From the NCBI GenBank assembly GCA_005777185.1, contig SXNL01000303.1, positions 1-46,911 of the forward strand: 46,911 nucleotides of DNA, read 5' to 3'. This document shows positions 35,344-43,257 of the stretch, piece by piece (position 1 is the first letter of the stretch; each line of letters starts with the position of its first letter). Under the pieces are notes generated by a model that ran no database searches, was not told the origin of the DNA, and worked only from the letters and a program-made list of their open reading frames with translations. Origin of the DNA: Myxococcales bacterium (lineage in GTDB: Bacteria > Myxococcota_A > Polyangia > Polyangiales > Polyangiaceae). The translations under genes were made by a program, and so were the position numbers.

Positions 35344-36605
35344 GAGGGCGCTCCCACGACGAAGCTCACCGCCGTGGCCGCGCTGCCGCCGATGTTGAGC
35401 GTCCCGAAGGTGCGCGCGCCCGCCACCTGGCAGTCGCCCGCCCGGCCGGTGACCTGCTTCTCGGCGTCGAGGAGCATCCGCACGCCGGTCGCGCCGACGG
35501 GGTGGCCGCCGCCGATCAGCCCGCCGCTCGGGTTGATCGGCGTCTTGCCCGTCCGGGCGACCGCGCCCGACTCGATCGCCTCGAACGCGCGGCGCGGCGG
35601 CGCGAGTCCGAGGTGGTCGATCGCCAGGTACTCCGTGACGGAGAAGCAGTCGTGGACCTCGACGCCGCCGAGGGCCGAGGCGTCCGCGAGGCCCGCGCGA
35701 CCGAGCGCGTCCGTGATCGTGCGCCGGACATGCGGGAAGAGGTACGCCTCCGACCTTCCGAGCTCGAGCTTGCGCGCCAGCGAGAGCGACGACGTGCGGT
35801 GACCCCAGCCCAGGATGCGCGCCGCGGCCCGGCCGCTCCTCCGCGCCCAGGTGTCCGCGAACGCCGCCGAGCAGAGCACGACCGCCGCCGCGCCGTCCGT
35901 CACCTGCGAGCAGTCGCGGCGCCGGACGCGCCCCTCGACGATCGGGTTCTCCTCGTCGTCCTCGAGGAAGGCGGACGCCTCGAAGCGCCACCCGCGGCCC
36001 TGGGCGCGCGGGTTCCCGCGCGCGTTGTCGAAGCTCTTCCTCGCGATGGCGGCGAGGTGCTCGTACCGGAGGCCGTCTCGCTCCTCGTAGACCTCCTGGA
36101 TGCGCGAGAACATGTGCGGCCACAGGTACCGCGCGCCCTCGCCCTCGTGGCCGATCCACGCCGCGGAGCCCATGTGGCGGGCGGCCACGTCGCCGGGCAC
36201 GTTGCGCTCCTGCTCGACGCCGATCACGAGCGCGCACGCGTAGCGGCCCGCCTCGATGTCGCTCATGGCCCCCAGCACCGCGGCGCTCCCCGACGCGCAC
36301 GCGGCCTCGTGTCGCGACGCGGGTACGCCCATGAGGCGCTCGTCCACGGTCGCCGCCATCGCGCCGAGGTGCGCCTGCCCGGCGAACAGCTCGCCGAACG
36401 CGTTGCCCACGTGGATCGTCTCGATGGAGGACGCGTCGACCGACACGGCGTCGAGCGTGCCCTCGAGGACGTCCCGGAAGAGATCCGCGATCTCTCGCCC
36501 CTCCCGCGCGAGGTTGCGCGCGAAGTCGGTCTGGAATCCGCCGAGGACGTGGACGGGGGGCACCGACGGGAGCGTATTACGCAATGTCTCGGACGTCCCG
36601 GACAT
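35340..36605 (-). CDS. SCP2-type thiolase (acetyl-CoA acetyltransferase-like)
   Basis: 421 residues from ATG 36605. Catalytic residues are in AACASGSAAVLGA (Cys), VEVHDCFSVTEYL and GGGHPVGATGVRM (His). The SQVTDGAAAVVLCSAAF stretch is typical of the SCP2/lipid-transfer thiolase branch, which works on branched or steroid side chains. Its stop overlaps the oxygenase start by four bases, so it heads an operon of thiolase, oxygenase, thiolase. It lies divergent from a P-domain lipoprotein, 77 bases away. Confidence 0.93.
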   Translation of the reverse strand: MSGTSETLRNTLPSVPPVHVLGGFQTDFARNLAREGREIADLFRDVLEGTLDAVSVDASSIETIHVGNAFGELFAGQAHLGAMAATVDERLMGVPASRHEAACASGSAAVLGAMSDIEAGRYACALVIGVEQERNVPGDVAARHMGSAAWIGHEGEGARYLWPHMFSRIQEVYEERDGLRYEHLAAIARKSFDNARGNPRAQGRGWRFEASAFLEDDEENPIVEGRVRRRDCSQVTDGAAAVVLCSAAFADTWARRSGRAAARILGWGHRTSSLSLARKLELGRSEAYLFPHVRRTITDALGRAGLADASALGGVEVHDCFSVTEYLAIDHLGLAPPRRAFEAIESGAVARTGKTPINPSGGLIGGGHPVGATGVRMLLDAEKQVTGRAGDCQVAGARTFGTLNIGGSAATAVSFVVGAPS

Positions 36606-36682
36606 CGTGGCGCCGTCCGCCCGCGAAAAGTGGCGCCATCCGGGCGGTCGACCGTGGCGCGGCGCTTGCTTCAGGCGCCGGC

Positions 36683-37546
36683 ATGTCCCTCCGAGCGCCG
36701 ACCCCGATCACCCTCCTCTCCCTCCTCGCCGCCCTCCTCACCTCCGCGTGCGCGCTGGAGGCGCGCGACGACGAAGCCGATCCCGGCCAGACCGAGAGCG
36801 CGCTCGCCCCCATCGGCGGCACCTCGCCCACGCCGGTCACCGCCTCCCGGATCGTGAACGCGAGCATCCCCGACGGCCGCCTCACGGGGATCAGCTCGAC
36901 CCTGGTCATCCCCGGCGGCGGCACGGTGAAGACCGCGAGCGTGACCGTCGACATCCGACACACGTACATCGGCGATCTCCAGGTCTCCCTCACGCACGGC
37001 GGCATCACGAGGCTCCTCCACAACAACGAGGGCGGCGGCACCGACGACATCTCCCGGACCTACGACATCGGCGCGCTCGGGTTCGCGGGCGCCCCGTCGA
37101 ACGGCGACTGGACCCTGCGCGTCGTGGACACCGCGAGCCTGGACGTCGGCACCTTCAGGAGCTGGCGCCTCGACCTGGGCGTGATCCCGACCGCGGGTTC
37201 CACCGCGCCCGTGCGCTACACGAACGCGAACAGCCTCGCGATCCCGGACAACAGCCTCACGGGTGTCGCGAGCGCGATCTCGGTGCCCGCGACCGCGACC
37301 GCATCGAAGGTCGCCGCCGAGATCGCCATCAGGCACACGTACATCGGCGATCTGACGGTGTCGCTCGCGCACGCCGGTCAGACCTGGGTCATCCACAACC
37401 GCGTGGGCAGCAGCGCCGACAACCTCTTCACCACCTTCCCGCTCCCCGCCGCCGCCCCGGGCGGCACGTGGACCCTCCGCGTCGTCGACGGCGCCGGGCA
37501 GGACACGGGCACGCTGGACGCGTGGAGCATCGTCCTGACTCCGTGA
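36683..37546 (+). CDS. Lipoprotein with two proprotein convertase P-domains
   Basis: 287 residues from ATG 36683. A lipobox (LTSAC) precedes a linker. Two P-domains (P/Homo B, PF01483) follow, each with VDIRHTYIGDLQVSLTHGG or AIRHTYIGDLTVSLAHAG, and a closing NGDWTLRVVDTASLD or GGTWTLRVVDGAGQD. These domains usually stabilise subtilisin-like proteases; here no protease is attached. The protein may bind a partner protease or the cell surface. Two copies of GTGGCGCC lie in the shared upstream gap. Confidence 0.9.
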   Translation: MSLRAPTPITLLSLLAALLTSACALEARDDEADPGQTESALAPIGGTSPTPVTASRIVNASIPDGRLTGISSTLVIPGGGTVKTASVTVDIRHTYIGDLQVSLTHGGITRLLHNNEGGGTDDISRTYDIGALGFAGAPSNGDWTLRVVDTASLDVGTFRSWRLDLGVIPTAGSTAPVRYTNANSLAIPDNSLTGVASAISVPATATASKVAAEIAIRHTYIGDLTVSLAHAGQTWVIHNRVGSSADNLFTTFPLPAAAPGGTWTLRVVDGAGQDTGTLDAWSIVLTP

Positions 37547-37592
37547 GGGTCAACCCCTCCCGGCCTCCCTGAAGGGAGAGGGAGAGGGAGGT

Positions 37593-37716
37593 GCGCGCGT
37601 GCTCCGCGCAGACCTCACCCTCCCGGCCTCCCTCTCCCTCAAGGGAGAGGGAGAGCGCGCGTGCTCCGCGCAGACCTCACCCTCCCGGCCTCCCTCTCCC
37701 TCAAGGGAGAGGGAGG
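37593..37716 (+). repeat. 62-bp direct repeats with internal palindromes
   Basis: Two copies in tandem (37593-37654 and 37655-37716), plus a shortened one just upstream. Each unit holds GCTCCGCGCAGACCTCACC and the palindromic CCCTCTCCCTCAAGGGAGAGGG core, so each can form a hairpin. They resemble repetitive extragenic palindromes. Confidence 0.8.
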
Positions 37717-37948
37717 ACTTCTACTGCGCCGCGCTCAGGCTCGTCGTCGAGATCGACGGCGCCGTCCACGACGACGTGGAGTGGGCCGAACGGGATGCGA
37801 GGCGCACGACGATCCTCGCGCGCCGTGGCCTCCGCGTCGTTCGCCTCGAGAACGACCGACTGAACCGGGAGACCTGCGAGAGGCGATTCTCCCGTTCACA
37901 TGCCCCCTCTCCCTTCAGCGAGAGGGGGACGGGGGGTGAGGTCTGCGC
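37668..37948. mobile_element. Candidate inverted-repeat-flanked unit carrying a DUF559 nuclease fragment
   Basis: The left end (37668-37713, starting GCGCAGACCTCACCC) and right end (37905-37948, ending GGGGTGAGGTCTGCGC) are inverted copies of each other with few mismatches. Between them about 190 bases encode part of a DUF559 domain: DFYCAALRLVVEIDGAVHDD, then TTILARRGLRVVRLENDRL. The domain is a Vsr-like restriction-endonuclease fold; its N-terminal part is missing. No transposase is visible. The layout looks like a small mobile or formerly mobile cassette, or a decayed gene between palindromic repeats. Confidence 0.5.
37714..37904 (+). pseudogene. Truncated DUF559 domain
   Basis: The core of a DUF559 (Vsr/very short patch repair-like) nuclease domain: DFYCAALRLVVEIDGAVHDD contains the catalytic-type Glu/Asp pair. 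The usual front half (about 45 residues ending GPYIVDFYC) is absent, replaced by repeat sequence that is read as Pro/Ser/Arg. The open frame continues through the repeats on both sides. Probably inactive. Confidence 0.6.
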
Positions 37949-38078
37949 CGGCGCCCCACCGCCTCCACGGAACCTCTTCGCGCGCGAAGCGCGACGGGTG
38001 GGGGCACCCTCGCTCGAACGAATGCCTTATCCGATCGGCATTGCGACAGGTCGTCTCCGGTCGGCGCGAGCGGCGGAC

Positions 38079-38115
38079 AAGAAGAAGCCCGCCGATCGCG
38101 TCACGATCGGCGGGC
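38079..38115 (-). terminator. Strong intrinsic terminator (12-bp perfect stem)
   Basis: GCCCGCCGATCG and CGATCGGCGGGC form a perfect stem of 12 pairs with a five-base loop (38087-38115). On the minus strand it is followed by TTCTTCTTG. It lies 25 bases after the stop of the leftward gene at 38141 and should end its transcript. Confidence 0.8.
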
Positions 38116-38140
38116 CCTCTCCCCCCCCTCCGTCAAGCGG

Positions 38141-38980
38141 TCACGCCGCGCGGCTGTCCGGCCCGCGCTCCTCACCCTCGTTCGCGGCGAGGCGCACCGC
38201 GCGGAGTGGCGTCGGCGGGGGGACCGTCGCCGTCCGCTTCGGCGACCTCCGCGTGGCGAGGCCGAGGCGGATCAGCTGATCGCGCCGCGTGATGACGTTG
38301 CGAACGATCCCGCTCCAGACGGTGACCCACTTGTGGATCCTCCGCAGCGCGTCGAGGCGCTCCTCGTCGCCCACGCCGTCGCCGATGGCGGACGTGTGCG
38401 GCACCTCGGTCATGGCGATCTTGACGACCCTCCCGAGCTCCGCGCGCTTCTCCCGGGTGACGCCCGCCTCCGCCAGCGCGCAGAGCGCGTCGCGGTCGTC
38501 CTCCGGGGTCGTCCCGTCGGCCTCGCGCACACCGGCCTTGCGCGCGGCACGCTTCTCGAGGTCGTCGCACCGGGCGAGGAAGTGCGCGACGATGATCGCC
38601 GCGTCCGTCCCCTTCGCCCGCGCGTCGAGCCCCTCGAAGACCAGCGCGTGGTACGCCGGGAAGCGGAGCTCGAGCTTCCCGCTCGCCGGCACGAAGGCCG
38701 TGGAGAGGAACGCCTCGCACGCCTCCATGGCGTCGATGTTCGGCGGCCGCGCGTCGGCCACCTTCGGCGGTGGCCGCACCACCCGCGTCTTCATCGCGAG
38801 CGCCCTCACCTCGTGGAGTTCGTGGTGGCTCATCCCGATGGGCGCGAGCACGTCGTAGACGAGGGGGTCGCGCTCGATCCCGTCCGCCAGCTTGATCGCC
38901 CTCGCGGGCGCGCGGTCCAGCGTCGAGGTCGAGACGTCGGCGTCACATGCGACGATGTTCCTGATCAGGTGCTTTCTCAT
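38141..38980 (-). CDS. Hypothetical protein
   Basis: 279 residues from ATG 38980, preceded by AAGGAAG at good spacing. No family recognised. The sequence is largely helical and charged, soluble, with segments such as PAYHALVFEGLDARAKGTDA and RIHKWVTVWSGIVRNVITRR. It is followed by a strong terminator, so the gene is probably expressed as a single unit, possibly with the short ORF upstream. It may belong to a lineage-specific family. Confidence 0.72.
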   Translation of the reverse strand: MRKHLIRNIVACDADVSTSTLDRAPARAIKLADGIERDPLVYDVLAPIGMSHHELHEVRALAMKTRVVRPPPKVADARPPNIDAMEACEAFLSTAFVPASGKLELRFPAYHALVFEGLDARAKGTDAAIIVAHFLARCDDLEKRAARKAGVREADGTTPEDDRDALCALAEAGVTREKRAELGRVVKIAMTEVPHTSAIGDGVGDEERLDALRRIHKWVTVWSGIVRNVITRRDQLIRLGLATRRSPKRTATVPPPTPLRAVRLAANEGEERGPDSRAA

Positions 38981-39173
38981 GGCTGTCTTCCTTGTTCGCC
39001 GGTTCAACGCGAACCGGTCGCGGGAGGAGACTCCTCGGAGACGGGGAAGTTCCCCGAGTGCCCGCCTGGGATCGAAGATCGGTAGCGGGGTGTGGGCCGA
39101 TGGCGGGCGGCGGGCGAGAGCGTGGGGGCGGCTCCCGCGGCGGGGAGGGCTCCCTCGCGCGCGAGATCGCCCA

Positions 39174-39270
39174 TGTCATCGGTTGCGAAGCCTTCGTCAT
39201 CGGCCGCGAAGCCTTCGTCATCGGCCGCGAAGCCTTCGTCATCGGCCGCGAAGCCTTCGTCATCGACGAC
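39174..39270. repeat. 21-bp tandem repeat (about 4.5 copies)
   Basis: The unit GCGAAGCCTTCGTCATCGGC(C) recurs at 39185, 39206, 39227 and 39248, with partial copies at both ends. It is open in more than one frame; the minus strand gives ADDEGFA units. Copies are identical, so the array is young and probably variable. Confidence 0.85.
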
Positions 39271-39419
39271 GAAGGGCTCCAGAACGGATGAGATCGTCGA
39301 AAACGCGGATGGAATCGCGTGGGACGCGGCCACCGGAGCCGAGACGGACGATGAAGTCGGCGTTTTCGCGGCTGAAGTCGACGCTTCGGCGGATGACGAA
39401 GCTCCGTTCGCCACGATGA

Positions 39420-39441
39420 GGGGTTCCCGTTCCCGTTCCCG
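39420..39441. repeat. (GTTCCC) hexanucleotide repeat
   Basis: Three copies of GTTCCC. Read on the minus strand they give Gly-Asn repeats. Similar hexanucleotide tracts occur at 30517-30540 and 46787-46843. Confidence 0.7.
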
Positions 39442-39488
39442 GTCGCCGCCTCGAGCGCGAGCGCGAGGAGCACGACGGCGTCGAACGG

Positions 39489-39752
39489 ATGGGCGGCGAA
39501 GGGCTCGTCGGGATGGGCGAGAAGGCGACCTCGGGCGAGCTGCGCGAGGCGATGATCCGGATCAGCCAGGGCAAGAATAGCTACGGGCCGGCGGAGGTCG
39601 GGCGCGCGCGGAGGGCCGTCGCGCGCGCCGAGGACGTACGGTACGAGGGGGCGTCGGGGGATCTGCGGCTCGGCGCGACCGGGCGCGTGAGCGGCGTGTT
39701 CGAGGCGTGGCGCCTCGAGACGGGCAAGGTGGCGCGAAGGGCCCTGCCCTGA
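39489..39752 (+). pseudogene. C-terminal relic of an ABC-type periplasmic substrate-binding protein
   Basis: 87 residues from ATG 39489. The part EDVRYEGASGDLRLGATGRV and SGVFEAWRLETGKVA matches the way branched-chain amino acid/urea-type binding proteins (Peripla_BP_6) end. GELREAMIRIS resembles the preceding helix. The rest of the gene is missing upstream. It may be a relic rather than a gene; no signal peptide or permease is nearby. Confidence 0.45.
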
Positions 39753-39861
39753 TGCGAACGTGCGCATCTTTTGACCTCCCCGATCGTCCTTCGGGCATGA
39801 TGCTCGCCATGTCCGCCCGCCCGCGCCCTTCCGGACCGGAAACCGAACAAGGAGGTGACTC

Positions 39862-40155
39862 ATGAGAAGCGTGATCGTCCGTTACCGCGTGAAGCCCGAC
39901 CGCCTGGCCGAGCACGAGGGGCTCGTTCGCGAGGTCTTCGCCGAGCTCGCGCGGACCTCGCCGCCCGGGATCCGCTACGGCGCCTTCAAGCAGGCCGACG
40001 GCGTGAGCTTCGTGCACATCGCGCGCATCTCCGCGGAGTCGAACCCCCTCGAGGCGGTCGAAGCGTTCAAGGCGTTCGGCAAGGGCGTGAAGGATCGGTG
40101 CGACGATCCGCCCGCCGTGACGGAGCTGACCGAGATCGGCGCGTACGAGCTCTGA
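39862..40155 (+). CDS. Small ABM-like (dimeric alpha/beta barrel) protein
   Basis: 97 residues from ATG 39862, preceded by a strong ribosome binding site (AAGGAGGTGACTC). The order of secondary structure, beginning VIVRYRVKPDRLAEHEGLV and including FVHIARISAESNP, fits a small ferredoxin-like monooxygenase (antibiotic biosynthesis monooxygenase) or a related fold. No reaction can be assigned. It is convergent with the DUF1963 gene, 30 bases away. Confidence 0.82.
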   Translation: MRSVIVRYRVKPDRLAEHEGLVREVFAELARTSPPGIRYGAFKQADGVSFVHIARISAESNPLEAVEAFKAFGKGVKDRCDDPPAVTELTEIGAYEL

Positions 40156-40185
40156 TCGACCACTCGTCGCCGTGGGGCGCCGCGG

Positions 40186-42105
40186 TCAGAGCTCGTCCGC
40201 CACGCAGACCACCTTCGTGAAGTCGCGACGCTTCAGCGCGGCGTCCGCGATCAGGAAGAAGATCGAGCTCGCGTCCCCCCACGTGAAGGTCGTCCCTCCG
40301 TCGCTCACGCACTGGAGCAGCAACGACTCGCCCTTGCCCGGCAAGCCGCGGAAGTACGCCGCGCGCGCGCGGCCCAGCACGCCGAAGCCCGACGACGTCA
40401 CGTGCGCGTCGTAGAGCGCGTCGTAGCGAGCGCTCTCGTCGTCGAGGAGACCGACCGTCCTCGCGAGCTGGGGCGGCGCGAGCGGCAGCTCCCGGTGGAG
40501 CACCACCGCGCGCGCCTCGTGGCGATCCTGATCGATCACCTCCGGGGGCGGCGCGACCGGCGCGAGCGCATCTGTCGCCTCGTGGAACAGCACGCGAGAC
40601 GCGATGCGGAAGAGATCGCCGTGACTGCCTTGCTGTAGACCCTGCCGCGCGAAGAACGACAACAGCCCCGTCTCCGGCAGGCGGCCCTCCGGATCGAGCG
40701 GCGCGAGGTCCTCGAGCCGGAGCTGCGCGACGAACCCGAGCGGGAGGATCACATGCTTCCCGTCGAGCGTGTGCGGCACGGTGGACAGCTCGACGAAGAG
40801 CTGGTCGTTCGCCGCCTGCTTCGTCAGCCGCACCGACGGCCACTCGGCGCCGGGCGGCAGATCGGGCTCGCCTCCGAGTCGGCTCTTGCCCACGCCCGTC
40901 GGGGCGCTCGCGCTCACCTCGAGCGTGATGCGAGGCCACGCGAGCGCGACAAGCTCGGCGACGCGCGCCTCCGAGAAGCCCGCGCCGTGGAGCAGCGTGG
41001 CGAGCGGCGCGCGCTCCGGATCGAGCGCCTTCTTCGGCTTCGGCTTCGGCTTCGGGGCGGGCCCGGCGCTCTCGGCCTCGGCCGGCTCGTTGCGCGCGAG
41101 CTTCGTGATCGCCTCGGCGAGCGCGGTCTTCGCCTTCCGCTTCGCCTTGGGCGCGAGCGCGCGGAGCGCGGGGAGCATGGCAGGATCGTCGATCGCGACG
41201 AGCGCCGTCAGCGGTCCGACCAGGCGGTAGTCCGTCCAGCCCGCGTCGAGCGCGGCGCTCGCGGCCGCGACGACCGCCGGCCCCGCCGAGCGCCCCGCCG
41301 GTCCCCACACGGCGAGCGTCATCCCCGTGTACGCGATCCACGGCTCCCCCGCGGCGGCCCGCGCGGCGATGAACGCCGCGACCGCGTCGACCGCAGCTGG
41401 CACCGGTTGCGCCTTGAAGAAGACGTCGACCGTCACGGCCTCGCGGTGCGCGTAGAAGCGCGCGATGTACGGGAACCAGCGCGGATCGACCGGGGGGGAG
41501 GCGCCGACCCCGGCGAAGAGGCCGCGCACGAAGTAGCTGTTCGGCTGCGCGAGCTCCGGCTCGAAGCGCGCCGCCAGCCGATCGAAGGCCGTGCTCGGAT
41601 CGAGCCGCACCGCGGCGGCCGTCCCGACGTCGCGCACCCACACGTGCTTGGGCCGGACTTCGTCCATCGCCTGCGCCATGCGCGCGAGCGTCGGCGGCGA
41701 CGCGACCGTGACGAGCGAGAGGCCGACGATGTGGCGTGCCTCGCTCCAGGGGTGCTCCTCGAAGATGCGCAGCATCGCGGCCTCGCCGTCGGGCGTCCGT
41801 CGGGCGGCGACCTCGACGGCCACGGCCTCGATGCGCCCGAGCCGGTCGGTCTTCTCCGCGTGGACTGCGTGGTGGACCGAGACCTCGGCCTGGTCCGCGG
41901 AGTCCACGTCGAGAACGGCCTCGGCGAGCTGCACGAGCCGGGCGACCAGCGCGGGGCCGGCGTCGGCGCGTGCCGCGAGCGCGGCGATGGCGTCCTCGTC
42001 TCCCTCGCTCTCGAGACGATCGAGGAGCGCGTCGCGCTCCGCGTCTCCCGTCGCGATCGGCGGAAGGGGGAGGATGAAGTCGTGGAGCGTCTGCGTCGTC
42101 GGCAT
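40186..42105 (-). CDS. DUF1963 (YwqG-like) protein with HEAT-like N-terminal region
   Basis: 639 residues from ATG 42105. Residues 1 to about 360 are helical, rich in Ala and Leu, with repeat-like pairs that resemble HEAT repeats. A Lys/Pro linker (PKPKPKPKKA) leads to the C-terminal DUF1963 domain of about 250 residues. There the segments KSRLGGEPDLPPGAEWP, LLSFFARQG and FTWGDASSIFFLI are characteristic. DUF1963/YwqG proteins have no known activity. HEAT-like plus DUF1963 proteins occur in several myxobacteria and planctomycetes. The alternative upstream start at 42159 has no support. Confidence 0.85.
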   Translation of the reverse strand: MPTTQTLHDFILPLPPIATGDAERDALLDRLESEGDEDAIAALAARADAGPALVARLVQLAEAVLDVDSADQAEVSVHHAVHAEKTDRLGRIEAVAVEVAARRTPDGEAAMLRIFEEHPWSEARHIVGLSLVTVASPPTLARMAQAMDEVRPKHVWVRDVGTAAAVRLDPSTAFDRLAARFEPELAQPNSYFVRGLFAGVGASPPVDPRWFPYIARFYAHREAVTVDVFFKAQPVPAAVDAVAAFIAARAAAGEPWIAYTGMTLAVWGPAGRSAGPAVVAAASAALDAGWTDYRLVGPLTALVAIDDPAMLPALRALAPKAKRKAKTALAEAITKLARNEPAEAESAGPAPKPKPKPKKALDPERAPLATLLHGAGFSEARVAELVALAWPRITLEVSASAPTGVGKSRLGGEPDLPPGAEWPSVRLTKQAANDQLFVELSTVPHTLDGKHVILPLGFVAQLRLEDLAPLDPEGRLPETGLLSFFARQGLQQGSHGDLFRIASRVLFHEATDALAPVAPPPEVIDQDRHEARAVVLHRELPLAPPQLARTVGLLDDESARYDALYDAHVTSSGFGVLGRARAAYFRGLPGKGESLLLQCVSDGGTTFTWGDASSIFFLIADAALKRRDFTKVVCVADEL

Positions 42106-42367
42106 GCGCCCCGGTCTACCAGAGATGGACCCGAGGATCATCAGGTGCGCCGACAGCACGACCCGCTACATCGCGCCGATGAGCGCGCGCACCAGGCGGG
42201 GCTTCTGGCACGTCGTACACATCGCGGCCCGCCGCTTCGGCCAGCAGCCCCGCCGCGAATGGACGACCACGAGGCGGTTCACACCGCCATGGTGACCCCA
42301 TCGCTCCCGTCGAGGACGTCGAAGTCGGAGGACTCCGCGGGGGGAGACCGCGCGACCTCCCGGCGGC

Positions 42368-42808
42368 TCACTCGCGCTCGAGCAGCGCCTTCAGCCGCGT
42401 GAGATCCTTCCCGTTGGCTCGACGCATCGCCGCCGCCATGAAGGGCGCGGCGACCTTCGAGAAGCCGCTCGGCTCTCCGCGGTTTCGGAGGGTCATCCGC
42501 GTGCGGCCCTCGCCGACGGCGTCCCACGTGTACGTCGTCTCCATCGGGAACGGACCCTCCGCCGTTCGCATCACCAGGCGCTCCTCCGGGACGAGCTCCA
42601 CGATCTCGTAGGTGTAGGCGAGCCGTCGGCCGAGGAAGCGCGCCACGAACGCGATCCGCGAGCCGACCGCGAGCGGGGGCTCGGTCTTCCACTCGACCGC
42701 CTGGATGTTCACGTACCACTCGGGCGCGTTGGAGGGGTCCCTGGCGTACCCGGCCACGCGCGCCCGTGGACGGTCAATCTCGATCTCCGTGAGGACGTCG
42801 ACGGCCAC
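42368..42808 (-). CDS. SRPBCC (START-like) family protein
   Basis: 146 residues from GTG 42808. A helix-grip domain of the polyketide cyclase/dehydrase type: [20 protein letters not shown] at the start, then [18 protein letters not shown] and [19 protein letters not shown]. These bind hydrophobic ligands. It follows another SRPBCC gene by three bases and is probably translated from the same message. Confidence 0.88.
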   Translation of the reverse strand: MAVDVLTEIEIDRPRARVAGYARDPSNAPEWYVNIQAVEWKTEPPLAVGSRIAFVARFLGRRLAYTYEIVELVPEERLVMRTAEGPFPMETTYTWDAVGEGRTRMTLRNRGEPSGFSKVAAPFMAAAMRRANGKDLTRLKALLERE

Positions 42809-42811
42809 GGC

Positions 42812-43120
42812 TCACCACGGCAGGCCGGTGCCGGTCTCCAGGTACGACCTCAGGCTGCCGAGGAAGTGTTTCCAGCCCTGCGCCACGGCGTCGGGCGCCG
42901 CGTCCTTCCAGCCGGCGTGCTCGAGGAAGACGAGCGCCGCGCCGCCCGCGTCCTCGATCCGCCACGCGAGCGTCGTGCCCAGCCACACCTGGCCGCCGAC
43001 GGACTCCGGGACCTCGGCCAGGTTGTTCCACCAGCCCCTGTAGCCGGCCTGGCGCGTGAGCGCCTCGTAGACGCTGGCCACGGACGCCTTCACCCTCACC
43101 TCATCCTTGATCGCGTTCAT
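42812..43120 (-). CDS. Short SRPBCC (AHSA1-like) protein, apparently internally deleted
   Basis: 102 residues from ATG 43120 with a good ribosome binding site (GGAGGGAG). The start VRVKASVASVYEALTRQAGYRGWW and the end FLEHAGWKDAAPDAVAQGWKHF are those of an AHSA1-type SRPBCC protein. Between VGGQ and WLGTTLAWRIED about 40 residues (two or three strands of the ligand cavity) are missing, while the frame is kept. Family members are usually about 140-150 residues. It may have lost ligand binding. It is coupled to the following SRPBCC gene. Confidence 0.78.
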   Translation of the reverse strand: MNAIKDEVRVKASVASVYEALTRQAGYRGWWNNLAEVPESVGGQVWLGTTLAWRIEDAGGAALVFLEHAGWKDAAPDAVAQGWKHFLGSLRSYLETGTGLPW

Positions 43121-43257
43121 CTGTCTCTCCCTCCTGTGTTCGGGTCTCGACGAGCAGATTCTCCAGGCTCCCCAGGCGGCCAACCCACCCGCATGCGAGC
43201 CACCCTTCGGGTGCACGGAGTGGAGGGCGAGCAGGACCGGCACGCCGCGCCGCAACG

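Larger units (their letters stand above)
38981..39861. other. 881-base stretch with repeats and gene relics, no confident complete gene
   Basis: A GTG-start frame at 39004-39414 (-) would encode a low-complexity acidic protein of 136 residues (repeated DDEGFAA) directly upstream of the gene at 38980. It has no ribosome binding site that I can see, and the opposite strand is also open. A relic of a periplasmic binding protein lies at 39489-39752 (+). The rest shows only the repeats listed separately. Confidence 0.4.

Noticed and set aside
33868-36300. One 810-residue protein covering the oxygenase and an extension
   Set aside because: The upstream part is the SCP2 thiolase read out of frame. 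The oxygenase starts at GTG 35343, overlapping the thiolase stop.
39174-39270. CRISPR array
   Set aside because: The 21-bp units are joined directly with no spacers, and no cas gene is present.
42116-42301. Short frames between the DUF1963 and SRPBCC genes
   Set aside because: Both strands are open because of the base composition; neither frame has a ribosome binding site or a recognisable motif.
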